DNA of 64,000 nucleotides from WRGT01 sp964450405. Lineage in GTDB: Bacteria > Spirochaetota > UBA4802 > UBA5550. Positions within the stretch are counted from its first letter, which is position 1, and each line of letters begins with the position of its first letter. Position numbers and translations under genes: made by a program. The stretch spans positions 1 to 64,000 of the forward strand of contig CAYVCQ010000018.1 of assembly GCA_964450405.1 (NCBI GenBank), in the 5' to 3' direction. The notes under the pieces were generated by a model, which did not search any database, was not told where the DNA came from, and saw only the letters and a list, made by a program, of their open reading frames with translations. Positions 35,794 through 46,004 of the stretch are shown here, in pieces.

Positions 35794-35820
35794 CTCCCCG
35801 CCGCCTCAGGCGGCGGGGAG
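35794..35820 (+). terminator. GC-rich 12-bp hairpin after the diguanylate cyclase gene
   Basis: CTCCCCGCCGCC and GGCGGCGGGGAG form a perfect stem with a 3-nt loop (TCA). It lies 70 nt after the cyclase stop and 36 nt before the next ATG. It lacks a T tract and may be a processing or pausing element instead of a classical terminator. Confidence 0.55.
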
Positions 35821-35856
35821 ATATAATTTATTATTAAAGGTATCCAGGAGATACTA

Positions 35857-37236
35857 ATGAAAATTCTCATTGTTGAAGATGACAAAGGACTTGCGGACTT
35901 AATTAAAGATATACTGAATGAAAACGGATATGTAACTGCATGTGCCTATTCTGCTGGTGAGGCCCTTGCATGGATATCCGGCGAGATCCCATATATAATA
36001 CTTCTTGATTACACCCTCCCCGATATGAACGCAAAGGAATTTATTGCTGAACTTCAGAAAAAAGAAAATACTCTTCCGTCATTCATTATTTCCACCGGTC
36101 AGGGCGACGAGAGAATTGCCGTTGATATGATGAAACTCGGAGCACGGGATTATATTATTAAGGACAGTAACTATCTGGATTTTCTCCCCGGTGTTATTAA
36201 AAGGGTTGATCGGGAGATTGAAAATGAGAACAGACGTAAACTGGCGGAACAGGAACTTCGCAAACTCTCCGTGGCGGTGGAGCAAAACCCGGCTAGTGTT
36301 GTGATTACCGGTATTGACGGGAGAATTGAGTATGTAAATCGTAAGTTTGTAAATCTTACCGGCTATACTTTTGAAGAGGTAATCGGGCAGAATCCTAAAA
36401 TTTTAAGTTCAGGGAATACTCCGGCTGTTGTATATAATGAATTGTGGGGAACTATAACATCGGGTCAGGTATGGAGGGGAAATTTTCAGAATAAAAAGAA
36501 AAACGGCGAACTCTATTGGGAGTCTGCAATCATATCACCGATTATAAATGATAATGGAGATATATCAAACTATATTGCAATTAAGGAAGATATTACCGAA
36601 CGAAAAAAATCAGAGGAAAAAATAAAATCTCTCCTTGATGAAAAAGAACTGATTCTCAAAGAAGTTCATCATCGTATAAAAAATAATATGAATACCATCA
36701 AGGGTCTTCTATTTCTGCAGGCAGATACACTTACGGAACCCTCGGCTGTAGCTGCTCTACAGGACGCGGAAAGCCGTGTGGAGAGTATGATGTTATTGTA
36801 TGACAAGCTTTATCGTTCGTCCGATGTGATGGAGCTTTCAATAAAAAAATATCTTCCGGAGCTGGTAGATGAAATTATCGGCAACTTCCCGAATAAAGGG
36901 ATTGTGAAAATTGAAAAAAATATTGATGATTTTATACTTAAAACTGATACCCTCTTTCCTCTTGGAATTCTTATAAATGAACTTCTTACAAATATTATGA
37001 AGTATGCATTTACCGGCAGAGACAGCGGACTTATAACCATATACGCTTCTTTGAAAGACAATCATGCAGAAATAATTGTTGGAGATAACGGCATCGGTAT
37101 ACCCGATACGATAAATTTTCAAAAATCTTCAGGCTTTGGACTTGATCTTGTCAGGATGCTGACAGAACAGATCGGCGGGAGTATAAGAATTGAGCGTGGA
37201 GAAGGGACAAGGTTTGTTCTCGGGTTTGAGGTATGA
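35857..37236 (+). CDS. Receiver-PAS-HisKA_2 kinase
   Basis: The 459-aa cytoplasmic kinase has a receiver (Asp51, LLDYTLPDMN), one PAS domain (about 132-251), HisKA_2 (second His = 272) and HATPase (about 365-459). Its receiver is close to that of the preceding cyclase (shared GQGDERIAVDMMKLGARDYI) and unlike those of the other kinases, so one receiver seems to have been duplicated and joined to a different output. AGGAG lies 7 nt before the ATG. The 3' end matches the other HisKA_2 genes. Confidence 0.9.
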   Translation: MKILIVEDDKGLADLIKDILNENGYVTACAYSAGEALAWISGEIPYIILLDYTLPDMNAKEFIAELQKKENTLPSFIISTGQGDERIAVDMMKLGARDYIIKDSNYLDFLPGVIKRVDREIENENRRKLAEQELRKLSVAVEQNPASVVITGIDGRIEYVNRKFVNLTGYTFEEVIGQNPKILSSGNTPAVVYNELWGTITSGQVWRGNFQNKKKNGELYWESAIISPIINDNGDISNYIAIKEDITERKKSEEKIKSLLDEKELILKEVHHRIKNNMNTIKGLLFLQADTLTEPSAVAALQDAESRVESMMLLYDKLYRSSDVMELSIKKYLPELVDEIIGNFPNKGIVKIEKNIDDFILKTDTLFPLGILINELLTNIMKYAFTGRDSGLITIYASLKDNHAEIIVGDNGIGIPDTINFQKSSGFGLDLVRMLTEQIGGSIRIERGEGTRFVLGFEV

Positions 37237-37262
37237 AACGGAAACTCTTTCTAAAAACCTTG

Positions 37263-37380
37263 CGCCCCTATCCGCCCGACGGGCACCTTTCCCCATGAAT
37301 GGGAGAAAGGAGTATACTTAGTATTTTATATTTTCTCTCCATCATTCATTGGGGAGATGGCCAGCGGCCAGAGGGGGCGG
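37263..37380 (+). repeat. Intercistronic palindromic repeat, family A (copy 2)
   Basis: A full copy with both arms, starting 26 nt after the preceding stop. It ends in GAGGGGGCGG 7 nt before the next ATG, so its last bases can serve as the ribosome binding site of the following kinase. Confidence 0.85.
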
Positions 37381-37387
37381 ATCTGAA

Positions 37388-38452
37388 ATGGAAAAACATA
37401 TGCAGGAATTTGAAAAGCGTCTGGAGGAGCTTGAAATTCAGATTGAAGAAATGCGTCTGTCAAGAGATGCAGCTGAATCCAATGCCGCAAAACTCGCAGC
37501 GTTTTTTGATTTTTCCGGTACCGGATATTTTACCCTCCTGCCTGACGGCTCTATCTGCGATGTGAACTGCAGCGGAGCAGGTTTGTTCGGCATGGAATCT
37601 GTGAGTCTGCTGAAAGGCAAGTTCAAATCTTTTCTGACAAGCGAGTCACAAAAGGTGTTTGAGGATTTTTTACGTAAAGTATTCATGTTTAAAGAAAGGC
37701 AGATTTGTGAAGTGAGAGTAAAAATTGAAAATGACATATCAGCATTTATTTATATAGAAGGCTTAGCTTCAGATGACCGGGGAAGCTGCATTCTCTCCGC
37801 CACTGACATCACCGATCGCAAGCTGGCAGAAGAAACTGTTTATAGCCTGCTCAGTGAAAAAGAAATACTTCTTAAAGAGGTTCACCATCGTGTAAAAAAC
37901 AATATGTACAACATAGGTGCTCTGCTGAATATGCAGGCCAATGCGCAGGAGACGCCCGCGGCAAAAAGTGTATTGTTTGATGCTGCCGGCCGTGTACAGA
38001 GCATGAGTGTTTTGTATGATAAACTGTATCGATCTGAATATACCGGTGCGGTATCTCTAAAGGAATATCTGCCTGACCTTGTTTATGAAATAGTCGGAAT
38101 ATTCCCTCAGAAAAATTCGGTGAAAATTAAAACTCAGATTGATGATATTATTCTTGATGCAAAGATTCTCTCTGTACTTGGAATGCTTGTGAACGAGCTT
38201 ATTACTAACTCAATGAAGTACGCGTTCAAGGGACGAAATGACGGAGTGATAAGCGTCACTGTTTCAAGGAAGGATAAAAAAGCTGTAATAGTAATTGGAG
38301 ATAACGGAAACGGTATGCCTGAATCGGTTAATTTTAAAAACAGCATGGGTTTCGGAATGCAGCTTGTAAGTATGCTCACTGAACAGATCGGCGGAAGTAT
38401 AACAATTGAACGTGGAGAGGGAACGCGGTTTGTTCTGGAGTTCGGAATTTGA
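37388..38452 (+). CDS. Coiled-coil PAS HisKA_2 kinase
   Basis: The 354-aa cytoplasmic kinase has a short N-terminal coiled coil (about 1-30), a PAS domain (about 35-147), HisKA_2 (second His = 167) and HATPase (about 260-354). The helix after the phosphoacceptor reads KNNMYNIGALL instead of KNNMNTIKGLL, the most divergent H-box of the set. I choose the ATG at 37388, because a longer frame would translate the right arm of the palindromic repeat (GRWPAARGG). It has no receiver of its own. Confidence 0.85.
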   Translation: MEKHMQEFEKRLEELEIQIEEMRLSRDAAESNAAKLAAFFDFSGTGYFTLLPDGSICDVNCSGAGLFGMESVSLLKGKFKSFLTSESQKVFEDFLRKVFMFKERQICEVRVKIENDISAFIYIEGLASDDRGSCILSATDITDRKLAEETVYSLLSEKEILLKEVHHRVKNNMYNIGALLNMQANAQETPAAKSVLFDAAGRVQSMSVLYDKLYRSEYTGAVSLKEYLPDLVYEIVGIFPQKNSVKIKTQIDDIILDAKILSVLGMLVNELITNSMKYAFKGRNDGVISVTVSRKDKKAVIVIGDNGNGMPESVNFKNSMGFGMQLVSMLTEQIGGSITIERGEGTRFVLEFGI

Positions 38453-38500
38453 TGATATCTGAAAAATATATATCCGTAAAATAATAATGGAGTTGAGTTA

Positions 38501-41500
38501 GTGAATATTGATGAATTAAAAAAAACAATCCTTATTGTTGAGGATGAAGCGGTAATCTCCATTGTTATTGCTAAAATGCTGAAGAAATTCGGCTATAATA
38601 CATTAAGAGCTGCTTCCGGTGAGCGCGCTGTGGAACTTGTCATTGCTAATGAAATGATAGATCTGGTTCTTATGGATATAGATCTTGGTCGTGGTATTGA
38701 TGGTACGGAGGCAGCGAGGCTGATACTTGCACATCGACATATCCCGATAGTTTTTCATACGTCCCACTCCGAACGGGAGATGGTTGAAAAGGTCCGCGGA
38801 CTTACCCGTTACGGGTATGTGGTAAAAAGCTCCGGGGACTTTGTTTTGAACTCATCCATTGAAATGGCTTTTGAACTTTTTGAAGCAAATGAAAGTATAA
38901 AAAAAAGAGAAGAGCACTATCGTGCGCTCTTTGAAAATACCGGTACATCTCTCCTTACAATTGATGAGGATACAACGATTACACTTGTTAACGATGAGTT
39001 TGCCCGTATAGCCGGTTATCCCCGAAGTGAAATTGAAGGCAGGAAAAGCTGGACGGAGTTTGTAGATAAAGATGATCTGGAAAAGATGAAGGCCCAGCAT
39101 AAACTTCGTCGTGAAAATCCCGATGCAGCACTGAATAGATACCAGTTTAATTTTAAAACCGGATATGAAACACTGCTCACTATGTATATAAGTATTACCA
39201 TGCTTCCGGGAACCAATAAAAGTATTGCATCACTCATAGATATTTCGGAATTGAAAAAAGCTAAAAATGAGCTGAAGGTTAAAATTGAAGAGGTGTCAGC
39301 TATAAGTGAGGAGTTTGAAGCAGCCAATGAGGAGCTGATTACCGCAAACAGAGAGCTGGTTGAGAGCGAATCGCTTTACCGGACTATGTTTGAGAATACC
39401 GGTACTCTTATGATTCTTATTGAAGATGATATGACAATCAGTATGGCTAATGGAGAATTTATCCGTTATACCGGGTATTCACGCGATGAGATAATCGGCC
39501 GGATGAAGTGGACAGATCTTGTTCATCCCGATGATCTGGCGCAGATGGTTAAGCGGCACCACGATAGAAGGGGATCTCATAATGAGATTTTAAACTCATA
39601 TGAATTCCGGTATATAACAAAATCCGGGGAAGTGAGAGACGTACTCCTTAAAATTCAGCTGGTACCCGGGACTAAGAAGAGCATTGCGTCTCTAATTGAT
39701 ATAACGGAAAGAAAAAAGATAGAAGAGGAGATGAATAGAAGTGAGTCATATTATCGCCTGGTTGTGGAAAACATAAACGATATAATCTGGACATTCGATC
39801 TGCCAACTATGACATATACTTTTATTTCACCATCTGCAAAACGGATTTTCGGTTATTCAGCCGATGAAACCGTCGGGTTCACCATGGATCGTATTTTTAC
39901 TCCTGAAACACGAAAGAGAGTTATGAAGTTCTTCGGAAAATATTTAGAAGGACCAGCTGTGGAAAAGACTCTTGTTCTGGACGCAGAGCATCTCCGCAAA
40001 GATGGAAGCCCGCTCTGGATGGAGATAAGCGCCTCACCTTTAATTGATGAAAATGGTAAAATTACAGGGTTTCTTGGAATAACCAGAAATATTAACGAAC
40101 GTAAACAGGCCGAGAGGGCGCTGCAGGAAAGTGAAGAAAAATACCGTACTATTCTTGAAGATATTGAAGATGGTTATTATGAAGTAGATCTTAACGGCAC
40201 ATTTACTTTTTTTAATGATTCACTCTGCAGAATATTCGGATACTCACAAAATGAGATGAAAGGTCTAAACCACCGGAAATGTGCAAATGAAGAGAATTCA
40301 AAAAAAGTCTTTGATGCGTATAATCATATTTTTAAAACAGGTGAAACAATAAGCGCGTTTGACTATGAAATTATTAGAAAGGACGGAACTATCAGGCTGC
40401 TTGAGGTATCAGCCTCATTGATAAAAAATTCATCCGGAGAACCCTCGGGTTTTAGAGGAACCACACGTGACATCACTGAACGGAGACAGGTTGAAGATGA
40501 ATTGAAATCATCTCTATCAATGCTTAACGCATCTCTGGAATCAACTGCCGATGGAATTCTCGTAGTGGATGGCAATGGTCATGTGGTGAGATGGAATCAG
40601 AAATTTGTCGATCTCTGGCAGGTGCCTGAGGAGCTGCAGTTAACTCAGGTAAAAGACCAGGTTCTTAACCACGTGGTGTCTCAAATGGCTAAGTGGGATG
40701 AATTTCTGGACAGAGTTGTGGAGTTATATGCGCATCCCGAGGAATCGAGTCTTGACATACTTAATCTTGCCGATGGACGAGTGTTTGAGCGTTATTCAAA
40801 ACCGCAGAAAATCGGTGACGAAGTTGTAGGTAGGGTCTGGTCGTTCCGGGATATCACTTCTCAAAGACATTCTGAAGATGCTCTTGTTCAGAAAACAATA
40901 ATGCAGAAAATGCTCATGGACATGTCGTCAAACTATATTAATATACCTATTGATCAGGTGGGATATACGATAAACGAATCACTTAAAGAACTTGGTGAAT
41001 TTGTATCCGCTGACAGGTGTTATGTTTTCGGTTATGATTTCAGCGAACAGATTATGTCTAACAGATATGAATGGTGCAGAGAAGGTGTAGAGTCACGGAT
41101 AGAAGAAATGCAGAACGCCCCTATCGCAATGTTTCCCGATTGGGTGGAGACACACAGCCGCGGCAATATTATGTACATTGAGGATGCATCGTATCTTCCG
41201 GAGGGTGAGTTGAAAGACCTTTTAATCACACAGGGGATAAAAAGTCTGCTTACAATTCCAATGATGATGGATAGTCAATGTATCGGTTTTATAGGATTTG
41301 ACTCGGTGAAGAAACTTCATAAATATCCCGATGTTGAAATTGCGCTGCTCCAGCTTTTTGCTCAAATGCTGGTGAATGTTGAAAACAGAATCAATACAGA
41401 AATGGAACTGAACCTCACTAATCGAGCTCTCGAAGAGGCGACTGCAAGAGCAAAAGCAATGGCCGCTGAAGCCATGTCGGCCACTAAGGCTAAATCGGAA

Positions 41501-43048
41501 TTTCTTGCCACAATGAGTCATGAAATACGTACGCCGATGAACGGAGTTATCGGCATGACAAACCTTCTTCTCGATACAGAACTTACGGATGAACAGCGGA
41601 GATTTGCAGAGCTTTCAAAATACAGCGGCAATACTCTCATGGCAATTATAAATGACATACTGGACTTCTCGAAGATAGAGGCGGGCAAACTTGATCTTGA
41701 AATTGTAGATTTCAATGTCCGATCGCTGATAGAGGATCTCGCCGCGGTACTTGTTAATCAGACAAGCGAAAAGGGATTGGAACTGATCTGTACCGTTGAC
41801 CCGTTGATACCTGTGTATCTAAAGGGTGACCCCGGACGGCTGAGACAGATACTGCTGAATTTAACCGGAAATGCAATGAAGTTTACAGAGTCCGGCGAAA
41901 TTGAAATAAGTTGTGTTGTTAAAGAGACGCGTGAAAAATCCTGTGTAATGTATTTCTCAATTACCGATACCGGGATTGGGATACCACCGGATAAACAGGG
42001 GCTTCTTTTCCAGAAATTTTCACAGGCTGATAGTTCCACAACCCGCAGATTCGGAGGAACCGGTCTTGGGCTCTCCATCTCTAAACAGCTTTCAGAAATG
42101 ATGGGGGGAGAGATCGGCGTAATTAGTCCGGCATCTTTCAATGAAAACGGAGAGGGGAGAGGTTCAAAATTCTGGTTTACTGCAGAACTTGAGAAATCAG
42201 ACAAAAAACCTGAATCGATAAAAACCGGCGATCTTAGCGGAGTAAAAGTGCTCGTGGTTGACGGTAATCTTATCAGCCGTGAAGGATTGGGTGCGATGCT
42301 ATCCTCGTGGAAAACCGAGTATCTTCTAACTGACAGCGCCGATGCGGGGCTGCAGGCGCTAAATGAGGCACAGCGCGGGGGAGTTCCATTCACTATTGCA
42401 ATACTAGATATGATGATGGTGGGAATGGATGGCGCGGAGCTTGGAAGAAAAATTAAAAGTGATGTTAATCTTAAAGAGACTCACTGTGTTCTGCTCGCTA
42501 CGGGCGGTAAGCGCGGTGATGCGAAAAAAATGAAAGAGATCGGATTTGCAGCATACCTGACAAAACCGGTGCTGAAGTCCGATATGTATCACTCTCTTGT
42601 TCACATTATGCACATAACTGAAGGTGAGGACAAAAATAAAGATGAGATTATTACACGCCATACTGTAAGTGAAAATGTAGGACCGAAAGCCCGGCTGCTT
42701 CTTGTTGAGGATAATATTGTGAACCAGAAGGTTGCACAGGCGATCCTTTTAAAATCCGGGTATAGTGTCGATGTTGTTGCCAATGGAGTGGAGGCCCTTA
42801 AGGCTCTGGAGATAATAACGTATAATCTTATATTTATGGATTGCCAGATGCCTATAATGGATGGATTTGAAGCAACAAGGTGTATCCGGAATTTAGCCTC
42901 TGACAAAAGAGATGTTCCAATAATCGCAATGACTGCAGGGGCGATGCAGGGAGACCGCGAAAAATGTATTGAAGCCGGCATGAACGATTATCTCTCTAAA
43001 CCTATAGAAAAAGTCTCTATAGATAAGATGTTGAAAATCTATCTTTAA
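38501..43048 (+). CDS. Receiver-PAS5-GAF-HisKA-REC-REC hybrid kinase
   Basis: This 1515-aa protein is the largest in the window. It has an N-terminal receiver (Asp59) and five PAS domains (about 137-253, 287-406, 414-539, 544-663, 667-790). A GAF domain (801-966), a classical HisKA (ATMSHEIRTPMN, His1007), HATPase (about 1104-1226) and two C-terminal receivers follow (Asp1303 in ILDMMMVGMDG, Asp1447 in FMDCQMPIMDG). The C-terminal receivers have normal Lys-Pro, unlike the N-terminal one (YVVKSS). The start is GTG with GGAG 11 nt upstream. It is a phosphorelay kinase that needs a separate HPt. The nearest HPt domain is in the kinase at 53870. Confidence 0.88.
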   Translation: MNIDELKKTILIVEDEAVISIVIAKMLKKFGYNTLRAASGERAVELVIANEMIDLVLMDIDLGRGIDGTEAARLILAHRHIPIVFHTSHSEREMVEKVRGLTRYGYVVKSSGDFVLNSSIEMAFELFEANESIKKREEHYRALFENTGTSLLTIDEDTTITLVNDEFARIAGYPRSEIEGRKSWTEFVDKDDLEKMKAQHKLRRENPDAALNRYQFNFKTGYETLLTMYISITMLPGTNKSIASLIDISELKKAKNELKVKIEEVSAISEEFEAANEELITANRELVESESLYRTMFENTGTLMILIEDDMTISMANGEFIRYTGYSRDEIIGRMKWTDLVHPDDLAQMVKRHHDRRGSHNEILNSYEFRYITKSGEVRDVLLKIQLVPGTKKSIASLIDITERKKIEEEMNRSESYYRLVVENINDIIWTFDLPTMTYTFISPSAKRIFGYSADETVGFTMDRIFTPETRKRVMKFFGKYLEGPAVEKTLVLDAEHLRKDGSPLWMEISASPLIDENGKITGFLGITRNINERKQAERALQESEEKYRTILEDIEDGYYEVDLNGTFTFFNDSLCRIFGYSQNEMKGLNHRKCANEENSKKVFDAYNHIFKTGETISAFDYEIIRKDGTIRLLEVSASLIKNSSGEPSGFRGTTRDITERRQVEDELKSSLSMLNASLESTADGILVVDGNGHVVRWNQKFVDLWQVPEELQLTQVKDQVLNHVVSQMAKWDEFLDRVVELYAHPEESSLDILNLADGRVFERYSKPQKIGDEVVGRVWSFRDITSQRHSEDALVQKTIMQKMLMDMSSNYINIPIDQVGYTINESLKELGEFVSADRCYVFGYDFSEQIMSNRYEWCREGVESRIEEMQNAPIAMFPDWVETHSRGNIMYIEDASYLPEGELKDLLITQGIKSLLTIPMMMDSQCIGFIGFDSVKKLHKYPDVEIALLQLFAQMLVNVENRINTEMELNLTNRALEEATARAKAMAAEAMSATKAKSEFLATMSHEIRTPMNGVIGMTNLLLDTELTDEQRRFAELSKYSGNTLMAIINDILDFSKIEAGKLDLEIVDFNVRSLIEDLAAVLVNQTSEKGLELICTVDPLIPVYLKGDPGRLRQILLNLTGNAMKFTESGEIEISCVVKETREKSCVMYFSITDTGIGIPPDKQGLLFQKFSQADSSTTRRFGGTGLGLSISKQLSEMMGGEIGVISPASFNENGEGRGSKFWFTAELEKSDKKPESIKTGDLSGVKVLVVDGNLISREGLGAMLSSWKTEYLLTDSADAGLQALNEAQRGGVPFTIAILDMMMVGMDGAELGRKIKSDVNLKETHCVLLATGGKRGDAKKMKEIGFAAYLTKPVLKSDMYHSLVHIMHITEGEDKNKDEIITRHTVSENVGPKARLLLVEDNIVNQKVAQAILLKSGYSVDVVANGVEALKALEIITYNLIFMDCQMPIMDGFEATRCIRNLASDKRDVPIIAMTAGAMQGDREKCIEAGMNDYLSKPIEKVSIDKMLKIYL

Positions 43049-43313
43049 GTGTAAAACTCCAGCCCTTTTCCGTCCGCCCCTATCCGCCCTTCGGGCACCT
43101 TTCCCCGGCGCCCCCTAAATCCCCCGGAGGGGGACTTGTTTATAAAATTATTCATTTTATTTATTAAAATCATAAGTTTTTATCAATATTGCTTTGCCCC
43201 CTACGGGGGTGCGGGGGGGATTTGGCGGAGATGTCACGAAGTTCCTGAAAAGGCGAGGCGGTTAAAATACTTATCTTTTACAATATAAAAACTTAATTAA
43301 ACTACTAATTCTG
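43049..43313. repeat. Nested palindromic repeats: family A left arm plus family B
   Basis: The left arm of family A (43075-43106, CGCCCCTATCCGCCC to TTTCCCC) stops where a family B element begins (43107 to about 43229, arms CCCCCTAAATCCCCCGG and GGGGGGGATTTGGCG). A degenerate GGAGATG...GAGGCGG near 43227-43261 may be the displaced right arm of A. No ORF is supported in this gap. Confidence 0.65.
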
Positions 43314-43342
43314 TTGTTTATTCGCGATAAATACACTATATT
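43314..43342 (+). promoter_or_regulatory. Promoter of the four-PAS kinase gene
   Basis: TTGTTT (43314-43319), a 17-nt spacer and TATATT (43337-43342). The ATG is 43 nt after the -10 box. The same arrangement, including ACTATATTAAA, is found before the kinase at 47953. Confidence 0.65.
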
Positions 43343-43385
43343 AAAACTGGCGTGCTCTAAATTTCCCATAAGAGGATTTGTCTCA

Positions 43386-46004
43386 ATGAATAGTGAAAAA
43401 GCTTTAAAAACCATACTGCTTGTAGAGGATGAGGCGATTATTTCAATAATTGCCGCAAAGGCCCTGAAACGTTTTGGTTACGAGGTAATCACGGTAAATA
43501 CCGGCGAAAAAGCTGTTGAACTCTCATCGACAAACGAAGCAATAAATCTGATTCTCATGGATATAAACCTTGGCGAAGGAATTGACGGTACAGAGGCAGC
43601 CCGGCAGATACTTGCTGTGCGAAATATACCAATAGTATTTCATACATCCCACTCCGAACGTGAAATGGTTGAAAAAGTCCGCGGCATTACCCGTTACGGA
43701 TATGTAGTAAAAAGTTCCGGAGATTTTGTACTGCAGTCATCTGTTGAAATGGCATTTGAGATGTTTTCCTCCCATGAGAAGGTGATGGATAGTGAACAAA
43801 GATATAGCCTTCTTGTAGATTCAATCCCGGACACATCTATTTTACTCTTTGATCATGAACTTCGCTATCAGGTCGCAGGCGGGGAAGAGATATCTAAAAG
43901 CGGTTTTGACAAATCTCTTTTGGTTGGCAAAACTCTGCAGGAGGCATATCCGCCTGATGTTGTGGAGATGTTTGAGCCATTATTCAGAAAGGCTCTTAAG
44001 GGAGAAGTATTTTCCTTCGAAATGAAATATGGTGAATATGTATATAACCAGCAGGTTATGCCTGTGCGCAATAGTAAGGGAGAGATTACAAGCGGAATGC
44101 AGATTGCTTATAACATTACTAAGCGCAAATTTGCCGAAGAGGAGCTCAAAACAAAAAATGAAGAGCTGAACTCGGCAATGGAGGAGATGGAAGCGACTAA
44201 CGAAGAATTATTTGCCACTAACGAGGAACTTATTGCAGCAAGTGAGGATCTTCTTCAAAAAGAAAAGGTTATTCTTGCTGAAAAGATTTTTACTGAAGCG
44301 CTTCTGGAAAGTCTTCCGGGATTTCTCTATGTCTATGATGATCAGAATAATCTTGTCCGATGGAATAAAAAATATGAAGAGATTACCGGTTATTCTGCAG
44401 CGGAATTATCTCATTTAACTCTTTCTGATCTGTTTGATGCAGAGGATGGAATTAAAGTAAAGGCAGCGGTTAAAAAAGTTTTTACAACCGGATACGGCGA
44501 TGTCGAAGCCCTGATGCGCGTTAAGAATGGGGGAAAAATATTTATTTATGCAAATGGAGTTCGACTGACAGTTGACGGTAAAAAGTATTTCACCGGTGTA
44601 GGTATGGATATCTCCGAAAGGAAGAGAATGGACGAAGCTTTGCTTATCGGAGAAAAAAGGTTCAGAGCTCTTTTTCAACAGGCGGCAGTGGGTATAGCTA
44701 TGATCAATTCCAGAACAGGGGAGTTTGTTCTGGTTAACCGGAAATATGGCGATATCGTGGGATACAGCGTTGAAGAAATGACAAAAATAAATTTTCAATC
44801 TATCACACACCCGGATGATATTACTGCAGATTTGAATAATATGAAACGTCTTATTTCCGGAGAGATTAGAGATTTCACAATGGAAAAGAGGTACTACCAT
44901 AAAGATGGTTCCATTGTATGGGTTGATTTAACTGTCTCTCCAATCTGGCAGCCTGGAGATGAACCTGATTATCATATTGCTATCGTAATTGATATTACTA
45001 AACGTAAAGTGGCAGATAATGATATTCAGTTAACCAATAAACTTCTTTCTGAATTTATTGCGCACTCGCCGATTTATACTTATATCAAAGAAGTGTCTTC
45101 AACAAGGAGTCTGGTGCTGCAGGCAAGCGACAATTTTATTGAGATGATTGGAATCCCTGGCTCTGAAATGATCGGTAAGGATATGGAGGAGCTGTTCCCT
45201 CATGAATTTGCAGTAAAGATGACCGCAGATGACTGGGATGTTGTCTCCAAAGGGGAGGTTCTTACACTTGAGGAGGAGCTTAATGGCAGAAGCTATATCA
45301 CAATTAAGTCACCAATCATCTCTGAGGTTAAAAAATTATTAGCAGGTTATACCATAGATATAACTGAACGAAAACTTGCAGAGGATAAGGTTCTGAAATT
45401 ATTAGCAGAAAAAGAAATAATTCTCAGAGAAGTACATCACCGTATAAAGAATAATATGAATACTATAAACAGTCTTCTTATTCTGCAGGCCGATACTGTG
45501 AGTGACCCTGTTGCGGTCAAAGCCCTTGACGATGCCGGAAGCCGGGTACGCAGCATGATGGTTTTATATGATAAACTATACCAGTCTGTCAATTTTACAA
45601 AGATTTCTATCAGTGAGTATCTGCCCTCATTGATAGATGAAATCGCGGCGAATTTTTCAGTCGGCAGATCTGTGAAGATAGAAAAGACAATAGATGATTT
45701 TATTATTGATGCCGGGAGGCTACAGCCTCTCGGGATAATAATCAATGAACTTATAACAAATATAATGAAGCACGCTTATCCGGGAAAGTCAGATGGACTA
45801 ATTAAAGTAACGGCAGCATGTAAAGATAATCATGTGGTTTTTGAAATTAGCGATTCCGGCATCGGGATGCCGGAGTCCATAGATTTTGAAAATTCATCCG
45901 GTTTTGGACTGCAGCTTGTGAGTATGCTTACACAGCAGATCGAAGGAAGCATAAAGATTGAACGCGGCAAGGGGACAAAATTTATTCTGGAGTTTGATTT
46001 ATGA
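43386..46004 (+). CDS. Receiver-PAS4-HisKA_2 sensor kinase
   Basis: The 872-aa cytoplasmic kinase has a receiver (Asp59), PAS1 (about 136-249), a coiled coil (about 252-299, NEELNSAMEEMEATNEELF), PAS2-4 (about 302-414, 419-544, 549-666), HisKA_2 (second His = 685) and HATPase (about 780-872). The ATG at 43386 follows AGAGGATT. An upstream TTG start would lie inside the -35 box and is rejected. Its stop abuts a family A repeat, followed by the SBP kinase. Confidence 0.9.
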   Translation: MNSEKALKTILLVEDEAIISIIAAKALKRFGYEVITVNTGEKAVELSSTNEAINLILMDINLGEGIDGTEAARQILAVRNIPIVFHTSHSEREMVEKVRGITRYGYVVKSSGDFVLQSSVEMAFEMFSSHEKVMDSEQRYSLLVDSIPDTSILLFDHELRYQVAGGEEISKSGFDKSLLVGKTLQEAYPPDVVEMFEPLFRKALKGEVFSFEMKYGEYVYNQQVMPVRNSKGEITSGMQIAYNITKRKFAEEELKTKNEELNSAMEEMEATNEELFATNEELIAASEDLLQKEKVILAEKIFTEALLESLPGFLYVYDDQNNLVRWNKKYEEITGYSAAELSHLTLSDLFDAEDGIKVKAAVKKVFTTGYGDVEALMRVKNGGKIFIYANGVRLTVDGKKYFTGVGMDISERKRMDEALLIGEKRFRALFQQAAVGIAMINSRTGEFVLVNRKYGDIVGYSVEEMTKINFQSITHPDDITADLNNMKRLISGEIRDFTMEKRYYHKDGSIVWVDLTVSPIWQPGDEPDYHIAIVIDITKRKVADNDIQLTNKLLSEFIAHSPIYTYIKEVSSTRSLVLQASDNFIEMIGIPGSEMIGKDMEELFPHEFAVKMTADDWDVVSKGEVLTLEEELNGRSYITIKSPIISEVKKLLAGYTIDITERKLAEDKVLKLLAEKEIILREVHHRIKNNMNTINSLLILQADTVSDPVAVKALDDAGSRVRSMMVLYDKLYQSVNFTKISISEYLPSLIDEIAANFSVGRSVKIEKTIDDFIIDAGRLQPLGIIINELITNIMKHAYPGKSDGLIKVTAACKDNHVVFEISDSGIGMPESIDFENSSGFGLQLVSMLTQQIEGSIKIERGKGTKFILEFDL

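Noticed and set aside
41758..42393. 211-codon antisense frame inside the 38501 hybrid kinase gene
   Set aside because: It lies opposite a well-conserved kinase/receiver region and has a low-complexity Ser/Pro-rich translation. It is a shadow frame.
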